From: Bacteroidota bacterium
Lineage (GTDB): Bacteria; Bacteroidota; Rhodothermia; Balneolales; HLUCCA01
DNA: 10,686 nt
Assembly: GCA_003448835.1 (NCBI GenBank)
Contig: DLXM01000073.1
Coordinates: forward strand, 2,485 to 13,170
Direction: 5' to 3'
Below, piece by piece: positions 1 through 5,327 of the stretch. Below the pieces are notes generated by a model, which was not told where the DNA came from, ran no database searches, and was given only the letters and a program-made list of their open reading frames with translations. The translations under genes were made by a program, and so were the position numbers. How positions within the stretch are numbered: position 1 is the stretch's first letter; every line of letters starts with the position of its first letter.

Positions 1-156
1 TTTCTTAATGAAAATAAAATGTTTTTAATTGACTTAAATAATTCAATAGCATTTCACGAATATACAATGCCGCAAATCATGACTACCTCTCTAAGCGTCA
101 AAGAAATTGCATTCAATAATGCAATGTTAGATTACATAAACAAAAAAATGGAGTAA
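1..156 (+). CDS. 3' end of an unidentified protein gene (partial)
   Basis: Frame 1 is open from the left window edge for 51 codons and ends in TAA at 154-156, so this would be the C-terminal end of a protein whose start lies outside the window. The visible tail ends ...NNAMLDYINKKME and shows no motif I recognise. In DNA this AT-rich, 51 open codons by chance are unlikely but possible. Supporting reality: the stop lies 4 bases before the start of peptide 1, and the stop codon overlaps the ribosome-binding site of that gene (GGAG, 150-153), as in a tightly packed operon. A degraded copy of its last codons seems to lie before peptide 2 (about 1783-1832), out of frame and with a stop. If real, it would be co-transcribed with the peptide and might act in the same process. 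Its function cannot be stated. Confidence 0.5.
   Translation, partial: FLNENKMFLIDLNNSIAFHEYTMPQIMTTSLSVKEIAFNNAMLDYINKKME
106..125. repeat. Inverted repeat upstream of peptide 1 (copy A)
   Basis: ATTGCATT (106-113) and AATGCAAT (118-125) form a perfect 8-base inverted repeat around the 4-base spacer CAAT. It ends 35 bases before the peptide 1 start. A related repeat (ATTGCA, 9-base spacer, TGCAAT) lies 33 bases before peptide 2. It could be an operator for a dimeric regulator or a small hairpin. Alternatively it may only be coding sequence of the partial upstream gene, since it lies inside that open frame. Confidence 0.5.
117..156 (+). repeat. Duplicated peptide leader region, copy A
   Basis: Bases 117-134 (TAATGCAATGTTAGATTA) are identical to 1795-1812. 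After a short diverged stretch, AAAAATGGAGTAA (144-156) is identical to 1820-1832. The two copies sit at matching places before the two related peptide genes, so the duplication included DNA upstream of the coding sequence. The second block includes the GGAG ribosome-binding site. Confidence 0.75.
150..153 (+). promoter_or_regulatory. Ribosome-binding site of peptide 1
   Basis: GGAG followed by 7 bases and the ATG at 161. It fixes this start over others and is repeated with the same spacing before peptide 2. It stands out because most other genes in the window have no clear Shine-Dalgarno sequence. Confidence 0.7.
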
Positions 157-160
157 GTGT

Positions 161-403
161 ATGACTTTATCACTAAAATTCTCGTTAATAACTCTTATCC
201 TGAGTGTTATATTTCTATTAATTACTGTTAGTATTGGTAGTTCAGCAACATCTATGGATCTTAAAATATGTTACCATTGTGGAACAGCAGAAGCATGCGA
301 TGATGGTGGACAAGCTTATGGTTGGACCGGTTGCCACTATGTACCTGGAGCTACTCCTCCGAATAATTGTCTACCAAATGGTAGTCCATATTGCGGGATT
401 TAA
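161..403 (+). CDS. Small exported six-cysteine peptide (peptide 1)
   Basis: The 80-residue product matches no family I recognise. Residues 1-8 carry one lysine, residues 9-24 form a hydrophobic segment, and a small-residue stretch follows (GSSATS, 26-31), as in a Sec signal peptide or an N-terminal membrane anchor. The remaining 45-50 residues are polar and hold six cysteines at 37, 40, 46, 58, 70 and 78. The first two form a C-x-x-C-G motif, and AYGWT lies at 52-56. Three disulfides in the periplasm or outside the cell, or metal binding, are both possible. It is 42/77 identical to peptide 2 (1837-2070), with the first five cysteines in register and the strongest conservation in the cysteine region, so selection has kept this part. 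A secreted beta-propeller gene follows after 70 bases. The arrangement resembles NVEALA peptides next to TolB-like propellers in Bacteroides, but there is no NVEALA motif. A role as partner, ligand or cargo of the propeller is inference. Confidence 0.8.
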   Translation: MTLSLKFSLITLILSVIFLLITVSIGSSATSMDLKICYHCGTAEACDDGGQAYGWTGCHYVPGATPPNNCLPNGSPYCGI

Positions 404-410
404 GTTCATT

Positions 411-449
411 TTGAAGGGACTCGGTTGAATAACTGCTTAGTCCCTTCAA
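411..449 (+). terminator. Stem-loop between peptide 1 and propeller 1 (terminator or attenuator)
   Basis: TTGAAGGGACT (411-421) pairs perfectly over 11 bases with AGTCCCTTCAA (439-449) around a 17-base loop, starting 7 bases after the peptide 1 stop. No long T-run follows, only AT-rich sequence, so it is not a textbook Rho-independent terminator. It could reduce read-through into the propeller gene, giving more peptide than propeller, or protect the 3' end of a peptide mRNA. Confidence 0.5.
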
Positions 450-457
450 TCCAATTC

Positions 458-465
458 TAAATTTG
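458..465 (+). promoter_or_regulatory. Possible -7 promoter box before propeller 1
   Basis: TAAATTTG fits the Bacteroidota -7 consensus TAnnTTTG and lies just after the stem-loop. Transcription would start close to the ATG at 474, giving a nearly leaderless mRNA. I see no TTTG box at the usual -33 spacing, and the motif is easy to find by chance in AT-rich DNA. Confidence 0.25.
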
Positions 466-473
466 ACTATCAA

Positions 474-1598
474 ATGTACCAAAACATTATTTGGCTCACG
501 ATTATTAGTTTATTTTTTTGCGCAAAACTTAATGCACAAAAGAATACACTGGAATTGAATCCAATTCTTAAAATTGGATATGCTGATTCTGAAGATTTTA
601 ACTATATATTTAGCAACATCAGAGGAATATCAGTTAATTCGATAGGGAATATTTTCATTGCTAATGCTGGAGATAATACTACCCGCATTTTTGATAAAAA
701 TGGAAAATATATTAAAAAAATAGGTGGTAGAGGTAGGGGACCTGATGAGTTTTTGGATGTGTCATCAATTTCGTTAAATACAAATGATGAATTAACCGTT
801 GTTGATCGTTATCAAGATCGAATTACTCGATATATTTTCGGGCATGATGAGATTGAGACCTTTTTATTGCCAGAATCATCATTAGGTTCACTGACTCACT
901 CGTGGACTACTCCTCACGATCAAGATTTATTTTTGTTGTACAGAAGGAATAATGAATCACAAATAGATGGGAATTTGATTCATATCTACAATACAGAATC
1001 AGAAAATGTAATTGGCCATCATCTGGACGTATTCAATTACTTTTTTGATAGTAAGAAACCATTAGAAGTTCAAATGTCGACCGTACCCATATATTTCGCT
1101 ACAACTTTTGGGAAAGATCAAATTGCAGTTACATTATTATATTACACTGGAAAAATTATAACTTTAGATAGCAAATCATTTAAAACGGATCAAATAGGAT
1201 CACAAACTATTCCATTTTATCAGGAGTATAGTTATAATAGAAGAAACTATTATCGATCCACAGGTGAGATGGGATTTGTTACAAACTCAGGCCCAAATGG
1301 TAGGTTTTTCTATAAAATTAACGGATTAACTTTCGGATTAGTTGGGAATAGTAAATATTTGTTACATTTTTATGAAACCTTTGAAGGAGCTGAAAGACAT
1401 CCATTTGTAACAATATACTCAAATACAGGTCGTAAAGTGAAAGATATTTCTTTAGCTCACTTAAATATTCAATTTTACAATGATGAATCAGTATCAATCA
1501 TACCTCACTTTTTAGATGAGAATAATGTATTGTATGTAGCAGATTACAATGAATATCCCAAAATTTTGCTCTATTCTACGAATTTAGACGATTTATAA
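474..1598 (+). CDS. Secreted six-bladed beta-propeller protein (propeller 1)
   Basis: The 374-residue product starts with a Sec signal peptide: a hydrophobic core at 5-16 and a likely signal peptidase I site after Ala21 (LNA|Q). The mature part resembles the NHL/TolB-like six-bladed beta-propeller proteins common in Bacteroidota and Balneolota. The signature GRGRGPDEF is at 85-93, and blade-like repeats of the type D-x-x-G-x-hydrophobic and R-I-F-D-K-N-G lie before and after it. No catalytic residues are evident; such propellers usually bind ligands or proteins. It aligns without gaps to propeller 2 in the first 120 residues (42/78 identical at 43-120), and both share GLVGNSKYLL and FLDENN near the C-terminus. 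Its DNA is clearly more AT-rich than that of propeller 2 (17 G/C of 60 at 601-660, against 30 of 60 at 2401-2460). No Shine-Dalgarno sequence precedes the ATG. It is probably the partner of peptide 1; the substrate or ligand is unknown. Confidence 0.85.
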   Translation: MYQNIIWLTIISLFFCAKLNAQKNTLELNPILKIGYADSEDFNYIFSNIRGISVNSIGNIFIANAGDNTTRIFDKNGKYIKKIGGRGRGPDEFLDVSSISLNTNDELTVVDRYQDRITRYIFGHDEIETFLLPESSLGSLTHSWTTPHDQDLFLLYRRNNESQIDGNLIHIYNTESENVIGHHLDVFNYFFDSKKPLEVQMSTVPIYFATTFGKDQIAVTLLYYTGKIITLDSKSFKTDQIGSQTIPFYQEYSYNRRNYYRSTGEMGFVTNSGPNGRFFYKINGLTFGLVGNSKYLLHFYETFEGAERHPFVTIYSNTGRKVKDISLAHLNIQFYNDESVSIIPHFLDENNVLYVADYNEYPKILLYSTNLDDL

Positions 1599-1782
1599 AG
1601 TTATCATCCAATATTAGAATAGCTTCGTTCGTATAAGGCATTAATAAAGATTGTTAGCTCTAATATGTATGGGGCTTTTAAAGTTGGCAGTGTAATGATT
1701 GAATGTTTCAAAGAAAAATGATTACTCTTTTAATTTACAAATCTATGAGTCCTATTGTTTTATCCTTAGTTGGTGCGAAAAC

Positions 1783-1803
1783 ATTGCACTGAATTAATGC
1801 AAT
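1783..1803. repeat. Inverted repeat upstream of peptide 2 (copy B)
   Basis: ATTGCA (1783-1788) and TGCAAT (1798-1803) are perfect 6-base arms around a 9-base spacer, 33 bases before the ATG at 1837. In copy A the same arms have an 8-base spacer. The arms are kept while the spacer has changed in length and sequence, which favours an operator or hairpin over leftover coding sequence, but two copies are too few to prove this. Confidence 0.5.
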
Positions 1804-1832
1804 GTTAGATTATAATCATAAAAATGGAGTAA
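1795..1832 (+). repeat. Duplicated peptide leader region, copy B
   Basis: Bases 1795-1812 are identical to 117-134, and 1820-1832 to 144-156. The segment between them is 2 bases shorter than in copy A, so the frame that is open in copy A is broken here. It may be a relic of the 3' end of the gene at 1-156, carried along in the duplication. Confidence 0.7.
1826..1829 (+). promoter_or_regulatory. Ribosome-binding site of peptide 2
   Basis: GGAG with a 7-base spacer before the ATG at 1837, matching peptide 1 in sequence and spacing and supporting the chosen start. Confidence 0.7.
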
Positions 1833-1836
1833 AAGT

Positions 1837-2070
1837 ATGAAATCATCATTAAAATTCTCACTTTCGATGTTTATGGTAAGTTTTATATTCCTATTGATTA
1901 CTGCTACTAGTGGTAATTCAAAGGAATCATTGGATCTTAATGTTTGCTATAATTGCGGCACAGTTGAAGCATGCGAAGAAGGTGAACAAGCTTATGGTTG
2001 GACGGCTTGTTTGTACTTGTCTGATTATAGACCCCCAGATAACTGTCTTGTTTACGGCAAAAGATGCTGA
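1837..2070 (+). CDS. Small exported six-cysteine peptide (peptide 2)
   Basis: The 77-residue product is a paralogue of peptide 1. It has a charged start (Lys2, Lys6), a hydrophobic stretch at 9-24, a small-residue region (GNSKES, 26-31) and a cysteine-rich C-terminal part. Cysteines are at 37, 40, 46, 58, 70 and 77. The first five match peptide 1 exactly; the last is one residue earlier and is the final residue. Also conserved are D-L at 33-34, CG-T at 40-42, E-A-C at 44-46, Q-AYGWT at 51-56 and PP-x-NC at 66-70. The acidic pairs differ only conservatively (DD in peptide 1, EE here), as expected when a fold is maintained. The product is probably exported by Sec and oxidised outside the cytoplasm. 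The cognate propeller starts 195 bases downstream, farther than in module 1. I know of no named domain for this pattern, and its function is unknown. Confidence 0.8.
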   Translation: MKSSLKFSLSMFMVSFIFLLITATSGNSKESLDLNVCYNCGTVEACEEGEQAYGWTACLYLSDYRPPDNCLVYGKRC

Positions 2071-2236
2071 AGTTAATTAACGTGAGTTCGAGATAAGAAA
2101 TCAAAGAAGATAAGCGTTTTGATTTTTGAATGATATCACTGAAGCTTGGCTACGAAATAACCCACTGTGATGACACTCTTTTAATCCCGATTGACCTTTT
2201 TTTATTTGCAGATTCGAACTTAATTATGTTAATTAC
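2071..2236. repeat. Imperfect long-range inverted repeat between peptide 2 and propeller 2
   Basis: Right after the peptide 2 stop, 2071-2091 contains GTTAATTA-type sequence and AGTTCGA. Their reverse complements lie at 2214-2220 (TCGAACT) and 2228-2235 (TAATTAAC read on the other strand). The arms are interrupted and enclose about 120 bases with a further small repeat (AAATCAAA / TTTGATTT). It could be a structured leader, a decayed small mobile element or chance in AT-rich DNA. The rest of the gap to 2265 shows no clear promoter. Confidence 0.3.
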
Positions 2237-2265
2237 ATTGAACTAAACTAAAGGTTCGGTGTAAG

Positions 2266-3387
2266 ATGTATATAATATTAAGGTTAACTTGCATTTTCTT
2301 GTTTGTTTATACCACAAGTATTGAAGCGCAACCAAACAAGTTTGTCATGGTACCAACTACTCAAATTGGGTTGGAGGATTCAGATGACATGAATTATATA
2401 TTTAGCAACGTCCGTGCCGTTGCGACCAATTCCCACGGCGATGTTTACATCACAAACACAAGCGACCACACCATTCGTGTCTTTGATAAAAACGGCTCAT
2501 TTATCAGAAAATTGGGTGGAAAAGGGCGAGGACCCGGGGAGTTTATGGAACTAACTTCCATTTCTCTTGATGTCGATGATCGGGTTGTTGCCGTCGATCG
2601 ATTTCAGGATAAAGTTGTTCGATATAAGGTTAACAGTGCAGATTTTGAATCTTTTTTGTTACCTGAAACTTCCCTTGCTACACTCCGAATGGCCCAAACT
2701 CTTCCAAATGATCAAATGTTGATGGTCTACAAGCACACCGAGGGTCCAAACAGTGAAGCAAATATGATTCACATAATTGACCGTGTAAATGTAGAAGTCG
2801 TCGGGCGATATGTAGATGCTTTCACTCATTTCTATGACCGAAACAAACCGATTGAGGTAGAGATGTCATCAGTTCCAAGATTTGAGGCTACCAATTTTAC
2901 TTCAAGTAAAATTGCAATAAGTCCCGGTGATTATACCGGTACAATTGTGCTTTTTGATGTCGCGACAGCATCAACTCAGTTGATTGGCCAGCGATTATCC
3001 CCATTTTATGAAGAATTCTCATCTAGAAATCGAGATTACTACAAGTCACAGGGTTTAACTGGATTGATAACGATATCTGGACAGAACGGCCGTTTCGATT
3101 ATAGACCACAGGGATATGTACTTGGTTTGGTCGGAAATAGTAAATACTTGCTCCAGTTTTATTTGATGCACGAGAATAATTTGAGAGTTACGTATGTTAA
3201 TATCTATTCGAGTGATGGTAAACTCATTGCTAATCAATCTCTTAATGATTCCGGAATCGAGTTTTTTGATGGCAGAACTTACCAAGCTTTCCCAAAGTTT
3301 CTAGATGAAAACAATAACCTGTATATCTATGAAAGCAGTGAATATCCCAAAGTCAATATCTACATCACTAATCTTGATGAATACTAG
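2266..3387 (+). CDS. Secreted six-bladed beta-propeller protein (propeller 2)
   Basis: The 373-residue product is one residue shorter than its paralogue at 474-1598. The signal peptide has a hydrophobic core at 7-16 and a likely cleavage site after Ala21 (IEA|Q). The propeller signature GKGRGPGEF occupies 85-93, and a second conserved block GLVGNSKYLL and a terminal block FLDENNNLYIY are present. The family forms a six-bladed beta-propeller of NHL/TolB-like type; no enzymatic motif is visible, and binding of a peptide, protein or glycan is the usual expectation. The last four codons overlap the start of the lipoprotein propeller gene (3377-4468), which points to co-transcription and coupled translation. 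Base composition is closer to the core genes downstream than that of propeller 1. The start is supported by the position of the signal peptide and its match with propeller 1. It is probably the partner of peptide 2. Confidence 0.85.
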   Translation: MYIILRLTCIFLFVYTTSIEAQPNKFVMVPTTQIGLEDSDDMNYIFSNVRAVATNSHGDVYITNTSDHTIRVFDKNGSFIRKLGGKGRGPGEFMELTSISLDVDDRVVAVDRFQDKVVRYKVNSADFESFLLPETSLATLRMAQTLPNDQMLMVYKHTEGPNSEANMIHIIDRVNVEVVGRYVDAFTHFYDRNKPIEVEMSSVPRFEATNFTSSKIAISPGDYTGTIVLFDVATASTQLIGQRLSPFYEEFSSRNRDYYKSQGLTGLITISGQNGRFDYRPQGYVLGLVGNSKYLLQFYLMHENNLRVTYVNIYSSDGKLIANQSLNDSGIEFFDGRTYQAFPKFLDENNNLYIYESSEYPKVNIYITNLDEY

Positions 3388-4468
3388 ATTACCGCTCGTT
3401 GCAATCGTACTTGTAATGCTACTTTTGATTGGTTGCTCGGAGAATTCAGATCCAACCAAAAACATTCGGACAAATACGGTTCCACCTATTGAAGTGGAAC
3501 ATGTGTTATCAATTTTTGAGTCGGATGAAGATTATATCAATTATACAACTACGTTGATAACTACACCCCAAGGGGAAATTATTTTCAATGATCCCGATAA
3601 CCATCGACTCATGGTTTATGGTACTGATGGACAATTTCGTCAGCAAATTGGACGAAGTGGCTCCGGGCCAGGTGAGTTTTTGCATTTGATTACTATCATA
3701 ATGAGTCCGGATGGAAAACTTTACGTCCCGGATTTGAGACAAGCCAGAACCACCATTTTCCACAAACCCGATCAGGAATGGATTATTGATCGTGTTTTGA
3801 CCCATACAGAAAGTGGGATGTACCCTCAGGCAGTGAATGGTACCGATGCTGTATTTCGTGCATCTTTATCCCAATCTCCAACCCCAGAGGTGTACACGTA
3901 CAAACACTGGATTGCCTCCGGATCGATCGAAGATGATATTGAACTTGGTCCCAAAATCGAAGTCGATGACGTTACCTTTCTTTTAACCCCAAGTGGGGAC
4001 AGCTTTAGCATGATATTGGTTCCATATTCCACTCCAACTCTTACCAAAACAGATAATCAAGGTAATTTATACATGCTGAAGTCCGGTGAGTCTGTTATTA
4101 GGAAGTATAACGCGAAGATGGAGGTACTTGATACGATTCAAATTCAACTTGACCCTGTTCCAACAACTACTGCCGAACTTGATAGTGCTCTTGTAAGAAG
4201 TAATCAGTCATTTCACAATTTAATCATATCCCATTTCCCTACTCATAAATCACTTGTAGTGTCATTTCATGTGGATGATGAGGGTCGTTATTGGTTAGAA
4301 ACTAACGATTCGCCAAAATATGTTGTACTTGATTCAACCGGGAATCCGATAGGTAGTTTTGATGTCCCAGAGGGACTTAGATTTTTGCATGCATCCCAAA
4401 ACCGACTTTACTTTACGAGTTCTAGTAGTGAGCCATTTCGGGTGGATGTGTATGAAGCAAAATGGTAG
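3377..4468 (+). CDS. Lipoprotein six-bladed beta-propeller (propeller 3)
   Basis: The frame is open upstream to 3305, but the start is placed at the ATG at 3377. From there the product begins with an arginine, a hydrophobic core (5-18) and a lipobox LIGC with Cys20 as the lipidation site, which earlier starts would bury 44 residues into the chain. The mature protein begins CSENS; no aspartate at +2, so in a diderm it would most likely go to the outer membrane. The 363-residue product carries the propeller signature GSGPGEF at 95-101 and blade-like repeats such as DNHRLMVYGTDG just before it. It is much more diverged from propellers 1 and 2 than those are from each other. The gene overlaps the propeller 2 stop by 11 bases and lacks a clear ribosome-binding site, so it probably depends on translation of the gene before it. 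It may be the membrane-anchored member of a set whose other members are soluble. Specific function unknown. Confidence 0.85.
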   Translation: MNTRLPLVAIVLVMLLLIGCSENSDPTKNIRTNTVPPIEVEHVLSIFESDEDYINYTTTLITTPQGEIIFNDPDNHRLMVYGTDGQFRQQIGRSGSGPGEFLHLITIIMSPDGKLYVPDLRQARTTIFHKPDQEWIIDRVLTHTESGMYPQAVNGTDAVFRASLSQSPTPEVYTYKHWIASGSIEDDIELGPKIEVDDVTFLLTPSGDSFSMILVPYSTPTLTKTDNQGNLYMLKSGESVIRKYNAKMEVLDTIQIQLDPVPTTTAELDSALVRSNQSFHNLIISHFPTHKSLVVSFHVDDEGRYWLETNDSPKYVVLDSTGNPIGSFDVPEGLRFLHASQNRLYFTSSSSEPFRVDVYEAKW

Positions 4469-4619
4469 GGAATATTGATGCAGCGATATCATCGACTCCA
4501 ATGTTTCTGACCACAAATTTCTCCACGAACAAAGCCGCCAGTGACACCATACGTTTTCACCGGGACTATAGCTATCGTTTTATACTATCGACAAAAGTTC
4601 CTATTTAGTATATTGGTCT

Positions 4620-4624
4620 AAGGA
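4620..4624 (+). promoter_or_regulatory. Ribosome-binding site of mntA
   Basis: AAGGA lies 11 bases before the ATG at 4636. The spacing is long but usable. The 167-base gap 4469-4635 holds nothing else distinctive; TATATTGG at 4609-4616 is one base off the TAnnTTTG promoter box, without a clear -33 element. Confidence 0.45.
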
Positions 4625-4635
4625 AACCAAATATC

Positions 4636-4920
4636 ATGTTGACAAACGTCGAACATATTAAAAATACAATTAAACCCATTCTTGATAAATACGGAATTAA
4701 GAAAGCGGGTTTATTTGGCTCTTTTGCCAGAAATGAAGAGATTTATAATGATATTGATTTGGTTGTTAAAATCGAAAAACGAATAAGCCTCCTTCAATTT
4801 ATTTCAATTAAACAGGAGCTTGAAGATGTTCTGGGGATAAAAGTTGACCTTGTCGAGTATAATGCCATTCACCCTCTCCTTAAGGATCAAATATTGAAGG
4901 ATGAAGTTTCAGTTCTATGA
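4636..4920 (+). CDS. mntA: MntA-type minimal nucleotidyltransferase (antitoxin)
   Basis: The 94-residue product is a minimal nucleotidyltransferase (MNT). The motif GSFAR at 28-32 is followed by NDIDL at 38-42, with metal-binding Asp39 and Asp41, and the third acidic residue is Asp71 in the strand KVDLVEY. These match the G-S-x(n)-D-x-D plus D pattern of the DNA polymerase beta fold, and the length is usual for the family. In characterised HepT-MntA systems the enzyme transfers AMP units from ATP to a tyrosine of the partner HEPN toxin and so inactivates it. All required residues are present, so the antitoxin looks functional. Its stop overlaps the start of hepT in an ATGA, which suggests translational coupling with antitoxin made first. 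Other MNT proteins modify drugs or act in unrelated pathways, but the partner gene makes that reading unlikely. Confidence 0.92.
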   Translation: MLTNVEHIKNTIKPILDKYGIKKAGLFGSFARNEEIYNDIDLVVKIEKRISLLQFISIKQELEDVLGIKVDLVEYNAIHPLLKDQILKDEVSVL

Positions 4921-5267
4921 GTAAAAGGAATCCACTCCTCTATTTATCTGATATTCTTCAAAGCATTGAATATATAGAATCTTTTTTGGCAAGTGTTTCG
5001 GAAGACGAGTTTTATAAAAATGTTGAAAAACAAGACGCTGTTCTACGACGGTTGGAAATAATTGGCGAGGCCGTTCGTCATTTACCGGAAAGTATAAAAA
5101 ATAAGCGAACTGATATCCCTTGGCGTCAGATTTCGGGTATGAGAAATGTAATTGTACACGAATATTTTGGGGTTACACTTGAAATGATATGGGTGGTTGC
5201 TACAGATGACATGCTCATACTAAAATCAGCTGTCGAAAAGCTTATTCATGAACTACCACATGACTAA
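4917..5267 (+). CDS. hepT: HepT-type HEPN ribonuclease toxin (DUF86)
   Basis: The 116-residue, mainly helical product belongs to the HepT/DUF86 branch of HEPN domains. The active-site motif R-x4-H-x-Y is intact: Arg76, His81 and Tyr83. The EIIGEAVRHLPESI segment at 47-60 is also typical. Family members work as dimeric RNases that stop growth by cutting RNA, with tRNA reported as a target. In the Shewanella pair the tyrosine of this motif is the one AMPylated by MntA, so Tyr83 is the expected modification site here. The gene starts inside the mntA stop codon (ATGA). It ends 61 bases from the convergent recG stop. The complete motif implies an active toxin. Such pairs occur on chromosomes and mobile islands, with phage defence or stress roles proposed; which applies here cannot be told. 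Confidence 0.92.
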   Translation: MSKRNPLLYLSDILQSIEYIESFLASVSEDEFYKNVEKQDAVLRRLEIIGEAVRHLPESIKNKRTDIPWRQISGMRNVIVHEYFGVTLEMIWVVATDDMLILKSAVEKLIHELPHD

Positions 5268-5277
5268 ATTTTTTTTT
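5246..5277 (+). terminator. Weak terminator candidate at the end of hepT
   Basis: TCATG (5246-5250) and CATGA (5259-5263) can pair over 5 bases around an 8-base loop, followed after 5 bases by nine T (5269-5277). The stem is short and overlaps the last codons of hepT. The T-run before the convergent recG stop makes a termination role plausible. I see no strong terminator for recG in 5268-5327. Confidence 0.3.
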
Positions 5278-5327
5278 AACGACTTCCCCTTTTTAACTGA
5301 TATCAATAACATTGTTCATTGTATTTC

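Larger units (their letters stand above)
1599..1836 (+). other. Gap between module 1 and module 2
   Basis: These 238 AT-rich bases hold no convincing gene. An 8-base inverted repeat with a 40-base loop (ATATTAGA 1611-1618, TCTAATAT 1659-1666) is weak and of unclear meaning. The last 54 bases contain the duplicated leader and inverted repeat of peptide 2. No clear terminator or TAnnTTTG promoter box was found. Confidence 0.5.

Noticed and set aside
234..428. 64-codon open frame overlapping peptide 1 in another frame
   Set aside because: It lacks a ribosome-binding site and a paralogue in the second module, while the peptide 1 frame is conserved in peptide 2.
1599..1836. Possible small RNA or extra peptide gene between the modules
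   Set aside because: Open frames are very short and broken, and the only clear signal is the duplicated leader of peptide 2; the 8-base stem with a 40-base loop is too weak.
474..4468. Regarding the three propellers as fragments of one broken gene
   Set aside because: Each has its own signal peptide, its own GPGEF-type motif and full length, so they are separate genes.
4334..4516. Minus-strand open frame over the end of the lipoprotein propeller and the following gap
   Set aside because: No start signal, no domain, and mostly antisense to a well-supported gene.
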